This document shows positions 16,601 to 24,798 of a stretch of 64,000 nucleotides of DNA, one piece after another. This DNA comes from Haloferax larsenii JCM 13917 (GTDB taxonomy: Archaea; Halobacteriota; Halobacteria; Halobacteriales; Haloferacaceae), in assembly GCF_000336955.1 (NCBI RefSeq), contig NZ_AOLI01000004.1, positions 1-64,000 on the forward strand, read 5' to 3'. The position numbers and the translations under genes were made by a program. The notes beneath the pieces are model-generated. The model had not been told where the DNA came from, did no database searches, and was given only the letters and a program-made list of their open reading frames with translations. Numbering within the stretch: the first letter of the stretch is position 1; the number at the start of each line of letters is the position of its first letter.

Positions 16601-16940
16601 GTCGACTCCTGCTGTCCAGGTGACGAGGAAAGCGTAGTGCAACTGGGCGCGGGATTCAATCCCCATTTGTACACTGGCAGCCAGATCAGGCCGAAAAACT
16701 GTTTCTGGACCTCTGACGTGACTTCGGTGCATAGCCCGCCTGATTAAGAAACACCCTCCACATTACCGATCCTGTTCTTCGCATCCTGTGAACTACAGGC
16801 ATTACCGAACAATGGTCCCGACGTCATCACGAAGAGATCGCCAGGGAGCAACGTCAGAACCAGAGCCAGCTTCAGGAAGACTCTCACTTAGATTATTTCA
16901 AAAGTACATTTTTTAAAAATTGAGTCAGAGGGAGTGGGTT

Positions 16941-18131
16941 CTACCGGTCGCCTTCCTGCAGAATCGTCTCTCCGTTGGATTTGAATGTGCCGCGTGCCCA
17001 CTGGCCATCTTCGATGTTCGGTGACTCATCTGCACCGAACTCTCTCCACAGCTCGTCGAGGACTGGTTCAAGACCTTCGATTACATGCTTATCGCCGATC
17101 TGCAGCGTGGCATACTCCGTGGTGTACCGGTCGGTGTCGATAGTTTTCGGAGACCTGTGGAGACTGTTGCCAAGGGCGTCCGGTGTTACCAGCTTGACTT
17201 CGCCGGCGTCAAGAAGAGATATCCATGCGAAGGCGGTGCCGGAGAAACCCATCTTCGTCAGATCTTCCATCGTCCTTCTTGCCGCCAGTACCACGGAGGC
17301 GTCCAGGCCGATACCTACGCCGTCCTGGATAAATCCTTGAAGCCATAGATCGTTGTGCTTCTCGTGGAAAGCGTCAACAGAAGCTGATTCGTACAAGCCG
17401 TCATTCTCGAGGACGGCGTAGGAGTGGTGTTCGCTGCCGGAGCCACCGCTACCATACGAAATGGTGTATTTGCCCTTGGATTCGCCGTAGGAAGTCAGTC
17501 TCTCGAAGAGGACAGATGGTTCCGGAATACTACCTGACCGAGTTGTATTCTTCGACAGTACACCGTTTGGGATAACGTGGAGTACGACAGCAGGGCCTTC
17601 GATTAGGTCGCTGGCATAGCTTTCTCGGGTCTGGATGTCGTCAAGCTGCTTTTCCAGTATTTCTTCGATTTCGTCGATGTGGTCTTGGTCCTTCTGCAGG
17701 TCGGCGTCGAAGAAATCTTCCGCCAGATCCTGGCTGTTCTGCCGGAGTTCTCCAAGAATCTCTTCCCGGTGATGGACCCGAAGTTTCCAACCGTACTCGT
17801 CCCGGATCTCGTCCTCCATATCCAATTCCTGTCTACCGGTGACATCCTGGTTAGTGACGAAAACGAAGAGATCGTAGTGCTCCCCTCGGTCTTCCTCCAG
17901 ATCCTCTACTTTCTCAGCATCGCTACGGAGCTTCTGTCTCCACGTTCCTTGGACGCTGGCGTGGGCGATACCGTTCCTGTCTCCTAATTCGATTTGTGCG
18001 TCCCATCCGCCATCACGACCTGAGCTCCCGCTCTCGTGAACGTCGTAGCCCTGCTCTCGTAGATACGCCATAGCGAAATTCTCGAAAGGGTGGCCCCGGA
18101 TATTCGCCAAGGCATACTCCAGTTCGTCCAT
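16941..18131 (-). CDS. Mrr-like PD-(D/E)XK nuclease with long C-terminal sensor region
   Basis: 396 residues from the ATG at 18131, which has CGGAG a few bases upstream; a TTG at 18173 is an alternative. The N-terminal domain reads GHPFENFAMAYLREQGYDVH, then RDGGWDAQIEL and SVQGTWRQKLRSD, matching the Mrr-type order (E, D, Q-x-x-x-K) of type IV restriction nucleases. The remaining 250 residues form an alpha/beta region (AVVLHVIPNGVLSKN, GFSGTAFAWISLL) that I do not recognise; it may sense a ligand or bind a partner. It is the last gene of an operon of small zinc-ribbon proteins and lies next to McrBC, so defence is the likely role. Confidence 0.65.
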   Translation of the reverse strand: MDELEYALANIRGHPFENFAMAYLREQGYDVHESGSSGRDGGWDAQIELGDRNGIAHASVQGTWRQKLRSDAEKVEDLEEDRGEHYDLFVFVTNQDVTGRQELDMEDEIRDEYGWKLRVHHREEILGELRQNSQDLAEDFFDADLQKDQDHIDEIEEILEKQLDDIQTRESYASDLIEGPAVVLHVIPNGVLSKNTTRSGSIPEPSVLFERLTSYGESKGKYTISYGSGGSGSEHHSYAVLENDGLYESASVDAFHEKHNDLWLQGFIQDGVGIGLDASVVLAARRTMEDLTKMGFSGTAFAWISLLDAGEVKLVTPDALGNSLHRSPKTIDTDRYTTEYATLQIGDKHVIEGLEPVLDELWREFGADESPNIEDGQWARGTFKSNGETILQEGDR

Positions 18132-18194
18132 ATACTCCGTGTTTTGCCTTCCCTGTGTCAAAATGATTTGCAACCCGTTATAAAAGATCTCCTG

Positions 18195-18440
18195 CTACAT
18201 ACCCTGCATGATCTTTAGGAATGCTATTCTTCCAATTTCGTAGTGAAACAGGCCTAAGAACAGGATTACGCCGTGGTCGTTGAGGAACGTCTGCATGTCG
18301 AACTGTAGGTACGGCACTTCACCAAGAACCCAGAATACGGCCAGCAGCACACCGAATGAGATGAACGCAACTGCTACCTCAAAGAGAAGCAGATACGTAA
18401 CCTGATTGTCCAGGAAACCCATCCAGGCCATACATATCAT
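18195..18440 (-). CDS. Small membrane protein, two TM helices
   Basis: 81 residues with two hydrophobic segments: about residues 15-42 (YLLLFEVAVAFISFGVLLAV) and about 56-75 (HGVILFLGLFHYEIGRIAFL). Its stop is 63 nt before the Mrr-like gene in the same direction. No family is recognised. A small membrane protein beside a nuclease could anchor it or act as an effector; this is inference. Confidence 0.5.
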   Translation of the reverse strand: MICMAWMGFLDNQVTYLLLFEVAVAFISFGVLLAVFWVLGEVPYLQFDMQTFLNDHGVILFLGLFHYEIGRIAFLKIMQGM

Positions 18441-18470
18441 TTACTGAATATTTTTTAAACCTGGAGACCG

Positions 18471-18725
18471 CTACCGGTTCTCCCTGTAGCACTCTTTGAA
18501 ATCCTCGGGATCAACCTCTGAGTAGCGATCGAGGCTTTGTTTCCTGCGAAAACCGCTGCTTCTGAAGACCTGCTTCACAACCCAGATATCTCTCTGAGGA
18601 CTGTAATCTGTCACCACCACCGTCTTTGGTGGATGAAGAGGAGAGTACCGTCTTCGGTATCGTAGAGCTACAATCCTTTCTCTCGTTGGATCCATTTCTT
18701 GACGACTTCTTCGGGCAACTCGCAT
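18471..18725 (-). CDS. Small basic protein of unknown function
   Basis: 84 residues, rich in Arg (MRVARRSRQEMDPTRERIVA), with VVVTDYSPQRDIWVVKQVF and a C-terminal Glu/Asp tail. A shorter start at 18695 (MDPTRERIV) would reduce the overlap with the small upstream frame at 18668-18799. It looks like a real beta-rich microprotein; no family is assigned. Confidence 0.45.
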   Translation of the reverse strand: MRVARRSRQEMDPTRERIVALRYRRRYSPLHPPKTVVVTDYSPQRDIWVVKQVFRSSGFRRKQSLDRYSEVDPEDFKECYRENR

Positions 18726-18799
18726 TCTGATTTTTCGCTGTCGTCTGGTACGTCAAAAGCGTCTTCCTCGAAATCTACGTCTGCGATACAGTGCTTCAC
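18668..18799 (-). CDS. Possible 43-residue acidic microprotein
   Basis: A GTG-initiated frame directly after an in-frame TAG. The product is acidic (IADVDFEEDAFDVPDDSEKS) and ends KKWIQREKGL, with the amino-acid bias expected of a haloarchaeal protein. It overlaps the next frame by 28-58 nt depending on that gene's start. The size and GTG start keep it uncertain. Confidence 0.3.
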   Translation of the reverse strand: MKHCIADVDFEEDAFDVPDDSEKSECELPEEVVKKWIQREKGL

Positions 18800-18852
18800 C
18801 TACAACGTAGGATGGTTATCGAGTATTTTGAAACCTCGGAGGACTTCACAGG

Positions 18853-19005
18853 TCAGAGTTCGTACTTAGATATATCTTCGCTGCAGCAGCTGGGACACTC
18901 CTCGGCTTCCTTCTCCAAAGTATAGCCACAGTTCCGACACTCATACAAAACGGAGTCTGAAGGCCTCAGAAACCGCTTCACTTCCTCGAGCAGGTATGGA
19001 CTCAT
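18853..19005 (-). CDS. 50-residue zinc-ribbon protein
   Basis: Begins MSPYLLEEVKRFLRP and contains YECRNCGYTLEKEAEECPSC, a rubredoxin-like four-cysteine zinc ribbon (CxxC...CxxC). The start at 19005 overlaps the stop of the previous gene as ATGA. Proteins of this kind are common in haloarchaea and usually bind nucleic acid or protein partners. Its co-transcription with another zinc ribbon and an Mrr-like nuclease suggests a shared complex. Confidence 0.65.
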   Translation of the reverse strand: MSPYLLEEVKRFLRPSDSVLYECRNCGYTLEKEAEECPSCCSEDISKYEL

Positions 19006-19157
19006 TCTGGGTGTACCACTTCGCCGCAGCCTGGACACTCCGTCCAGGCTTCCTCTTGTCCTGAGGAGGTTTCGTACCTGATGAGGATGTGACGTTGGTG
19101 GATCTCTTCGTGGCAGGATGGGCAGACACCGAAACGAGGTGGTTCCTGAGCAGCCAT
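19002..19157 (-). CDS. 51-residue zinc-ribbon protein, first gene of its operon
   Basis: Starts MAAQEPPRFGVCPSCHEEIH, with a second pair in WTECPGCGEVVHPE: two CxxC knuckles form one zinc site. A strong ribosome binding site AGGAGG lies 8 nt before the ATG (19162-19172 region on the minus strand), unusual in this mostly leaderless genome and good evidence for the start. Its stop overlaps the next ATG. It heads the minus-strand operon that ends with the Mrr-like gene and diverges from mcrB. Confidence 0.7.
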   Translation of the reverse strand: MAAQEPPRFGVCPSCHEEIHQRHILIRYETSSGQEEAWTECPGCGEVVHPE

Positions 19158-19419
19158 ATGATTAACCTCCTGGAAAGCAGGGGTACGGGGGTTGGGGGGA
19201 GCGTGTGACTGAGGGCCTGGAAATCTGCCCTCTATCAGAGAGTGTGGCTGGGAGGCTCATATAGGTCAGCCAACCACAGTGAAAGTAGAGACGCTAATCT
19301 TCCTCGATCTCCCCAGATGCTGAGCAAGACTTCTGGCAGATACAGGACGTTTCAGACCCTATCTCAAGGAGATCTCCCCACTGTTTCATCTTGCTTTCAC
19401 CATTTTCGCTACAAGTGCA

Positions 19420-19425
19420 TTTATT
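19420..19425 (+). promoter_or_regulatory. TATA-like box of mcrB
   Basis: TTTATT is centred about 30 nt before the mcrB ATG at 19453, suggesting a leaderless or nearly leaderless transcript. Confidence 0.45.
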
Positions 19426-19452
19426 CCGCACCCCTGTGTTGACCAACGGTAA

Positions 19453-21978
19453 ATGTCTGGAAGTCTGTCCTCCAGGGACGTCAGAGAAAAGATTCTGGAG
19501 CTTCTCCATGATCGAATCATATCGCACAGCAGCATTGAGGAACAACCGTTCAATGTCGAGTTCAAAGATCCTCTGCCGAACAAGGTATCCTTCTACGTGT
19601 ACGGCCTAGGAGAAGCGGATGACGAGCACGGGCACACGGTAAACGTCCGTCTCGACAAGACAAATGACGAAGGCCATATAATCACGGACCCTCCCGATGA
19701 CCATCTGGCGATATTGGGTGGCTACAATGCGGATTACGACGTATTCGTATTCTGGGACGATGATCTATACTACGACTACGGACCTGAGGAGAGTCAACCC
19801 TACACGCCATACGTAAAAGAAGAGACAATCGAAGAGGCAGCCAGTACAGGCCTGTCTACACAGAGGCGAGATCATAGGGAACGAGGCGAGGGTGGTGAGA
19901 CTGTTATCGCAGTAGATGAGGAGCACCTCGTTGATGCAATACTGATGCGGGAAAGACTCTTCAAAATCCGCCGGATTCTACATGATGTCCTTCCTGAAGG
20001 GTGGCGTGACAGCAGCGCAAGAGGCCAGATTATTGAACGGGTTGTGGATGTCTTTCTCGAAGATACTGAGAGAGACAGACCTACGGAGGAGAGGAGAGAA
20101 GCCGCCCAAGAGCGCGTTAGGGAGGACAGAGGGGACAATCTCGATACAATCCAGAATAAGTTCCGGGGAGAGCTCTGGGAGCATCGAGATCGGCCCGGTG
20201 GGGGTTATCAACAGGAGTATCTCGACCCAGCTTTGGAGAAGATCGAATCGATCTGGAGAGACGATATAGACATCGAGGTCGAAGAATTACTCGACCAGGA
20301 AGATGGGCCTCAGCACCCACTCATTTCGCACATCCACGAGAACAGGCCCTCAATCTCCATATACTCGTTCTCTGCTTCTCCGGATCACTGGCTGACCTCC
20401 GTTCGTTATAACGCACTCCCATTTTCGGAGGGGGACAGTGACCTCTACGATGAACTATCGACTGGTGATATTGTCTTCTTCTACTCAGAAAGAGAAACAG
20501 AGAACGAGGAACTGCCTAAGCAACCAGCAGGTCTCATCGGTGCTGCCCAGATCGGTGAAAAATATGAAAAAGAAGACGACTGGTGGTATGCCGAAAGCGA
20601 AGACGGTGAGAACTACCCGCTGATTGTGGCATTCGACCGCGTTTTCTACACGGGCTCAATCGATGACCTTGGCTTCGACCTTCAGGAGACGGTTACAGAT
20701 AAAGACGAAGCAGATCTCGAGGATGAGATAGCATTGCTGACTGCAGATCTTCTCGATATTTCCACAGCACACAGCATCTGCCATGCCGCATTCGATGAAG
20801 GGATGCCTGTTGAGGACACCTTAGCTCGGTTCAGGGACATCAAGGGTTCAACTGATATCGTCCGTCCAATTGCGCTGATCGCAGAGATGGCTTCCCGACT
20901 TCGGGAAGCACCGCCAGTCAACATCCACACCAAATTCTCAGGATCGCTCGACGACGACCTACTGGACGGCCTTCATTTCCCCGATGGTGAGCAGGAGATA
21001 CTTGACCAGATACATGCAGCTCTCCACGCTGGAAAGCACGTCATCCTTACAGGGCCGCCAGGCACTGGGAAAACAGAGATAGCCCGGCGTGTAACCAACA
21101 AAATCGCCCGAGAGTTTCCCTGGCTATACTCGGGCTCTCAGATGACGACTGCCACTTCCGACTGGTCAACTTTCGACACCGTCGGCGGCTATATGCCCGA
21201 AGAAGACGAAGAAACCGACGGAGACCTATCCTTCTCCCCGGGTATCGTCCTCAACCGGTTCAGAGACCGAGAAACCGAGACTCCACGGAACGAGCCGCTT
21301 GTAATAGACGAGTTAAACCGCGCTGACATCGACAAGGCCTTCGGACAACTGTTCACCGTCCTTTCAGGCCAATCCGTTCAACTGCCATATACCAAGAATC
21401 GGAAAGAGGTAGAAGTTGCAACTGCTGACCTGCTTGACGGGCTACCGAGGCCTCATCAGTACGCCGTCCCCGAGTCTTGGGTTATCTTTGCCACGATGAA
21501 TACCTACGACAAGACCTCGCTGTATGAGATGAGTTACGCCTTCATGCGGCGGTTCTCTTTCATCCCTATCGATGTGCCGGAGCTCCCAGAGAAAGACGAC
21601 TCTGACGAAGAGGATACACTTCGAGAGATTATGTCGGGGTATGAATCCACTTGGGGTGAGATAGACGCGAGTTCAGAGGAACTGCTGGCAGTTGGCCGGG
21701 TCTGGAGAAACGCCAATAATGAGGTTGACGGTTGGGCGATCGGTCCTGCCATCGTACAGGATATCCTCGCTACGATAACACAGTACCCCCGGTCGGACAT
21801 TGATATAGAGCCACGCCTCACGAACGCGGTGATCAGCTACGTCTTCCCGCAGTTAGAAGGTGTCCCGGAACGGAAGCAAATTGTCAACGGCATCAAGGAC
21901 TCGCCGGAAGTCAACGAGGAGAAGATTACAGAATCGGCCAGAGACATACTTCAGGTATCCTTCGAAGAAGATGAATAG
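19453..21978 (+). CDS. mcrB: McrB-family AAA+ GTPase with EVE-type modified-base reader
   Basis: 841 residues; the motor subunit of a type IV, modification-dependent restriction complex with McrC. The N-terminal 120 residues include HTVNVRLDKTNDEGH and DYDVFVFWDDD, resembling an MspJI-type DNA-binding fold. Residues about 297-420 (SISIYSFSASPDHW, LSTGDIVFFYSERE, AGLIGAAQIGEKYE) look like an EVE/PUA domain, which reads modified cytosines in related proteins. The AAA+ module has Walker A GPPGTGKT (about 537), Walker B LVIDELNRAD and the McrB-type ATMNTYDK motif. It overlaps mcrC by 8 nt. Two reader domains in one McrB are unusual. Confidence 0.85.
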   Translation: MSGSLSSRDVREKILELLHDRIISHSSIEEQPFNVEFKDPLPNKVSFYVYGLGEADDEHGHTVNVRLDKTNDEGHIITDPPDDHLAILGGYNADYDVFVFWDDDLYYDYGPEESQPYTPYVKEETIEEAASTGLSTQRRDHRERGEGGETVIAVDEEHLVDAILMRERLFKIRRILHDVLPEGWRDSSARGQIIERVVDVFLEDTERDRPTEERREAAQERVREDRGDNLDTIQNKFRGELWEHRDRPGGGYQQEYLDPALEKIESIWRDDIDIEVEELLDQEDGPQHPLISHIHENRPSISIYSFSASPDHWLTSVRYNALPFSEGDSDLYDELSTGDIVFFYSERETENEELPKQPAGLIGAAQIGEKYEKEDDWWYAESEDGENYPLIVAFDRVFYTGSIDDLGFDLQETVTDKDEADLEDEIALLTADLLDISTAHSICHAAFDEGMPVEDTLARFRDIKGSTDIVRPIALIAEMASRLREAPPVNIHTKFSGSLDDDLLDGLHFPDGEQEILDQIHAALHAGKHVILTGPPGTGKTEIARRVTNKIAREFPWLYSGSQMTTATSDWSTFDTVGGYMPEEDEETDGDLSFSPGIVLNRFRDRETETPRNEPLVIDELNRADIDKAFGQLFTVLSGQSVQLPYTKNRKEVEVATADLLDGLPRPHQYAVPESWVIFATMNTYDKTSLYEMSYAFMRRFSFIPIDVPELPEKDDSDEEDTLREIMSGYESTWGEIDASSEELLAVGRVWRNANNEVDGWAIGPAIVQDILATITQYPRSDIDIEPRLTNAVISYVFPQLEGVPERKQIVNGIKDSPEVNEEKITESARDILQVSFEEDE

Positions 21979-23335
21979 AGAATCGATCATCGACCAGCTC
22001 AGCCAAGACATTGTCTCCTACGTGATGGCTGGGTCTTTCGAAAAGCACCAGATCGCCCGCGAGATCAAACCTGAGGATCTCGATGAGCGGTTCGATGACT
22101 ACCGCCTGCTTCTAAATCTTCACTTCATCCTGAAAGACGATGTCGTGAAGTTCGTAAGGAAGCTCCCGAAGCGGCTGAGGAGCATTAGTACCGAGACAAA
22201 GACCGTTTCACGGACTCGGAGAGGCACCGTCGACGGCCAGATCAACTGGGGAGCAACGGTGAAGAAACGGTACTCCCAGAACCCTTCGGACAGTTCCTTG
22301 TTCGTCTGTGACAACAGATCCGAGGACTACGACACCCCAGAGAACCTCGTATTGAAACGCCTGATATCGATTATTTACGAGACCATTGAGCAAGCAGAGG
22401 AGTACATCAAGCAGCAGTATTCCTGGGCGAAGGATACATGGCGAGGAGAGGAAGAGCTCATCGACGAGCTCAAACGGATAGTAGAACGAAATGTCCACGT
22501 CCGAAGGATCCGTTCTCCTGAAAACTACGAACCAACGGAAAGAATGCTCATAGCAGCGGAGAACTCTCGTAAACCGATTTATCAAGAAGCGGCTGACCTT
22601 CTCCGTACTCACGACAGCTTGGTAGCTGGAGACCGGGGAGAGATCAAGGATCTATTGAACAACACAGCGATAACGCCCGACGATGACGAGACTCTGTTCG
22701 AGCTATACGTCCTATTCAGATTTGTGTCCGTCTTGGAGTCTGTCCGTAGCCAGCAGGCTCAGTTCAAGCCGATCAGAGCGGGGAGGAAGGAAGTCGCCAC
22801 GTTTGCAGGCGATCCTGAACTGGTTCTGTACTACGATCAGGCAGGCACAGATCGGGATCTCTCCTTCGTCACTGAAGAAGACATCTCGGAGCGCTCTCTG
22901 TCCCGCAGCGAGAAGGTCCAGGAGGTGGCTCACGACATCTCGAACCTGTACTTCGATAAAGAGTTTCAAAACTACACCAACCGGCCTGACGTTATAGTCC
23001 TCGAAATCCGTGATCCCGACTCTAAGACCTACGAATACCTCATCACCGAGGTAAAAAACAGTACGAGAACCAGCACTATCAGAACCGGGATCAAGGAAGC
23101 TCTCGAATATCTCGCCTTCCTCAGAGTCGATGAAGAGTTTGTCTTCGATGGAGAGGACAGCGAAGAGGACTATTTCGGAAGTGGATGGAATGGCCTTCTC
23201 GTCGTCCAAGATCTCGACAGGGAAACTGCTTCACTTGAGGAGCAGTCAGATTCGGAAATCAAGATCTTGCAGGCCTCAGAGCTGGAAGGTGGACTTGAGA
23301 GAGTGCTTGAAAAAGTCGACTTGAACGTGGAATAG
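21971..23335 (+). CDS. mcrC: McrC-like nuclease subunit
   Basis: 454 residues starting at the ATG that overlaps the mcrB stop. The long helical N-terminal part would contact the McrB ring. The C-terminal domain has YTNRPDVIVLEIRDPDSK followed by YLITEVKNST, the D...ExK active site of PD-(D/E)XK nucleases, and then IKEALEYLAFLR. This order and the pairing with McrB identify it as the cleavage subunit. It ends 13 bp before the convergent end of the methylase gene. Confidence 0.82.
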   Translation: MNRESIIDQLSQDIVSYVMAGSFEKHQIAREIKPEDLDERFDDYRLLLNLHFILKDDVVKFVRKLPKRLRSISTETKTVSRTRRGTVDGQINWGATVKKRYSQNPSDSSLFVCDNRSEDYDTPENLVLKRLISIIYETIEQAEEYIKQQYSWAKDTWRGEEELIDELKRIVERNVHVRRIRSPENYEPTERMLIAAENSRKPIYQEAADLLRTHDSLVAGDRGEIKDLLNNTAITPDDDETLFELYVLFRFVSVLESVRSQQAQFKPIRAGRKEVATFAGDPELVLYYDQAGTDRDLSFVTEEDISERSLSRSEKVQEVAHDISNLYFDKEFQNYTNRPDVIVLEIRDPDSKTYEYLITEVKNSTRTSTIRTGIKEALEYLAFLRVDEEFVFDGEDSEEDYFGSGWNGLLVVQDLDRETASLEEQSDSEIKILQASELEGGLERVLEKVDLNVE

Positions 23336-23347
23336 AGATATCGGGGT

Positions 23348-24202
23348 TTACTCGTCGTCGTTGAGGCCGTCCAGCGTGGTCTGCTGGGTATCGTCGGTTT
23401 CGAATTTCCCGGCTTCGTCAAGGTCGTAGTTGAGGATGAGACGTTCCGTGACCTCTGTTGAACGGGTCTCGTCGTCGTGCTGCTTGTTCATGAACTGGGA
23501 ACGTCCTTTCTCCACGATGATGTAGTCCTGTAGGCCTTCAGGGACTCGCTGGTAGGAGACTGCCCACTTGCCCTCGGTTTCGGTCAGAGTATCGACGAAC
23601 CGTTTGTGGTCAAAGTCGCCCTCGTGGCGGTACAGAGCGTCTCCTTCATCAAGGTACGGTGGGTCGCAGTAGAAGAACGTATCCTCGCTGTCGTACCGGT
23701 CGATAACTTCGGCGTAATCGAGATTCTCGATTTGAACGTTCTTGAACCGGTCAGCGAACTCGTGGAGTTTCTCCGTGGCGTTCCTCAGTTTCCGGGCCTT
23801 GTTTCGCTGATGTGCTCCTGCGAACCCGGAAGCTGTCCGGTACTTTGCCGCGTATTGGGAGTACCGGAGGTAGAAGAATCGGCCTGCTCGTTCGATCGGG
23901 TCGTCAGGCCTTTCACCGGAGTAGAAAGCCTGTTTCCATTCTTGGTGCTGCTCTCTTGCGTACGGAGTCAGGTCCAACCACTCGACGAGCTCGTCTTCCC
24001 GCTCGCGCAGTATCTCGAAGAACTGGACCAGGTCGCCGTCTAGGTCATTGTAGACCTCGGTGTGGCTTTCGGGCTTGTTGACCAGTACTGCTCCGCTTCC
24101 GCCGAAGACCTCAACGTAGCACTTGTGCGCAGGGAAATGTTCGATGATCCAGGGGGCCAGATATGATTTGCCTCCTGGGAAGGGAAATACAGACTCTGTC
24201 AC
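23348..24202 (-). CDS. dam: Dam-type DNA N6-adenine methyltransferase
   Basis: 284 residues of the D12 class (alpha group). The order is FPFPGGKSYLAPWIIEHF (AdoMet-binding start), YVEVFGGSGAVLVN (motif I), VYNDLDGDLV and YCDPPYLDE (catalytic DPPY, about residue 180). The length fits the family. It lies between McrBC and the BREX-like genes on the minus strand, separated from the next gene upstream by about 120 bases with a hairpin. It may methylate host DNA so that the neighbouring systems spare it; its target is not visible from the sequence. Confidence 0.88.
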   Translation of the reverse strand: MTESVFPFPGGKSYLAPWIIEHFPAHKCYVEVFGGSGAVLVNKPESHTEVYNDLDGDLVQFFEILREREDELVEWLDLTPYAREQHQEWKQAFYSGERPDDPIERAGRFFYLRYSQYAAKYRTASGFAGAHQRNKARKLRNATEKLHEFADRFKNVQIENLDYAEVIDRYDSEDTFFYCDPPYLDEGDALYRHEGDFDHKRFVDTLTETEGKWAVSYQRVPEGLQDYIIVEKGRSQFMNKQHDDETRSTEVTERLILNYDLDEAGKFETDDTQQTTLDGLNDDE

Positions 24203-24281
24203 GACCGGAGCGTAGACGACGATTGACTATAATACTTCCTTCCTAGCGGTTTCCCAGGCAGATTACCTAAACAATCGTAGG

Positions 24282-24303
24282 GTGGCGGCAGCGAAACCGC
24301 CAC
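24282..24303. terminator. Hairpin between the small unknown gene and dam
   Basis: GTGGCGG (24282-24288) and CCGCCAC (24297-24303) form a perfect 7-bp stem with an 8-nt loop. It sits just after the end of the 24323 gene and could terminate or attenuate the minus-strand operon, separating dam from it. Confidence 0.4.
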
Positions 24304-24322
24304 AGACCGCGGAGGCCTATTT

Positions 24323-24721
24323 CTATGAAGTCACGTTCAGGTTGCTGGAATACCATCCCGGTCCCATCTGCTCAAGGCTTCCTCGGAAGATCGTATTCAG
24401 TTCGATTCTCTTGTCGCCGTCAGGCAGCACAGGTTCATCCCAGTACTCCACGTTGTCGACCACAAACTGCACCCGGGGATTATTCGCCAGCAGAAAGTTC
24501 ACGCGCTCGGAGAGGATGTCGTGGATGAACTCGCTGAGTTCTTCTGGATCTTCCGCTCCTCGAAGATAGCTGTCGAGACCGACTACCGCGATATCGTAAG
24601 GAAGCTCATCCATATCGTCGACACGGCGAAGAAACTCGACCACACTCATACGCTCATCAAACTCATCACCGTCGTCTAAGGCCTCCTCACCGACGACGTG
24701 ATAGCCGATATCAAAGTTCAT
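24323..24721 (-). CDS. Small protein of the BREX/Pgl-like operon, function unknown
   Basis: 132 acidic residues starting MNFDIGYHVVGEEALDDGDE, with YDIAVVGLDSYLRG and VQFVVDNVEYWDEPVL. It reads as an alpha/beta protein without catalytic motifs I can name. It follows the DUF1156 methylase in the same direction after 77 bases and is the last gene of that operon. Accessory proteins of this size are typical of BREX and DUF499/DUF1156 loci. Confidence 0.5.
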   Translation of the reverse strand: MNFDIGYHVVGEEALDDGDEFDERMSVVEFLRRVDDMDELPYDIAVVGLDSYLRGAEDPEELSEFIHDILSERVNFLLANNPRVQFVVDNVEYWDEPVLPDGDKRIELNTIFRGSLEQMGPGWYSSNLNVTS

Positions 24722-24798
24722 CAGATTCTAGCTGCTCGTAATCTGGCAAATGGTATAAAAGTAAGCGGAAATCAAGGCATTTGCTGGCCGATGTTTCT

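Noticed and set aside
19294-19545. Minus-strand Cys-rich frame (CTC, CIC, SC) overlapping the mcrB start
   Set aside because: The cysteine pattern could be a zinc site, but the frame overlaps the mcrB promoter and first 30 codons in antisense and lacks a good start; kept only as a remote possibility.
22208-22612. 134-codon frame antisense to mcrC
   Set aside because: Shadow of mcrC codons without independent support.
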